From assembly GCA_028282045.1 (NCBI GenBank), contig JANQIS010000057.1, forward strand, positions 1 to 6,084: DNA of 6,084 nucleotides. The letters are read 5' to 3'. Shown one piece after another: positions 6,027-6,084 of the stretch; the first letter of the stretch is position 1, and every line of letters starts with the position of its first letter. The notes under the pieces are model-generated. The model ran no database searches, was not told the DNA's origin, and saw only the letters and a program-made list of their open reading frames with translations. The translations under genes were made by a program, and so were the position numbers. The DNA comes from Gammaproteobacteria bacterium. Its GTDB lineage: Bacteria; Pseudomonadota; Gammaproteobacteria; Francisellales; CACEW01.

Positions 6027-6084
6027 ATGTTTCCATGGCAGCTCTGAGAATATCAACTTTCTGTTGCCTTAAAATTTTTATTTA

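Overview
The window looks like a piece of a gammaproteobacterial chromosome. It has two ordinary bacterial genes on the minus strand (a large exported beta-propeller protein and a small paired-CBS protein). Beside them is an AT-rich accessory patch on the plus strand containing insertion-sequence debris and an unusual repeat-interrupted gene. I cannot name the genus. The IS1-family remnant, the moderate base composition (about 45% G+C in lines sampled by eye from the large gene) and the glycine-rich C-terminal tail fit an environmental gammaproteobacterium, but this is only an impression.

Layout. Bases 1-504 hold no intact gene. They contain nested hairpin arms (5-60), a stretch resembling an IS1-family left end (from 53), two short perfect palindromes, one copy of a 23-base terminal-repeat-like sequence (118-140) and the decayed C-terminus of an IS1-family transposase (320-487). 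A strong Shine-Dalgarno sequence (491-497) then leads into a secreted-protein gene at 505. This reading frame crosses a tandem array of four 8-base units (860-891) and is thrown out of frame there. It stops at 918, although the rest of the protein stays open in another frame to 1552. One more repeat unit, or two fewer, would join the halves into one exported protein of 351 or 343 residues, which is the layout of a phase-variable gene caught in the OFF state. An inverted copy of the 23-base repeat lies at 1599-1623, so the split gene and the IS1 debris sit inside an inverted-repeat-bounded segment of about 1.5 kb.

On the minus strand, a 140-residue protein with two CBS domains (2068-1646) has its own good sigma70-type promoter (2139-2111). 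Upstream of it lies a 1249-residue protein (6012-2263) with an N-terminal membrane anchor, an acidic linker and a sortilin/BNR-type beta-propeller with several Asp-boxes. It continues with four tandem fibronectin-III-like repeats, a seven-glycine run and a hydrophobic C-terminal tail. The two minus-strand genes point the same way but are about 190 bases apart with a separate promoter between them, so they are probably independent units. Nothing in the sequence ties them functionally to the split plus-strand gene, beyond two of the three encoding exported proteins.
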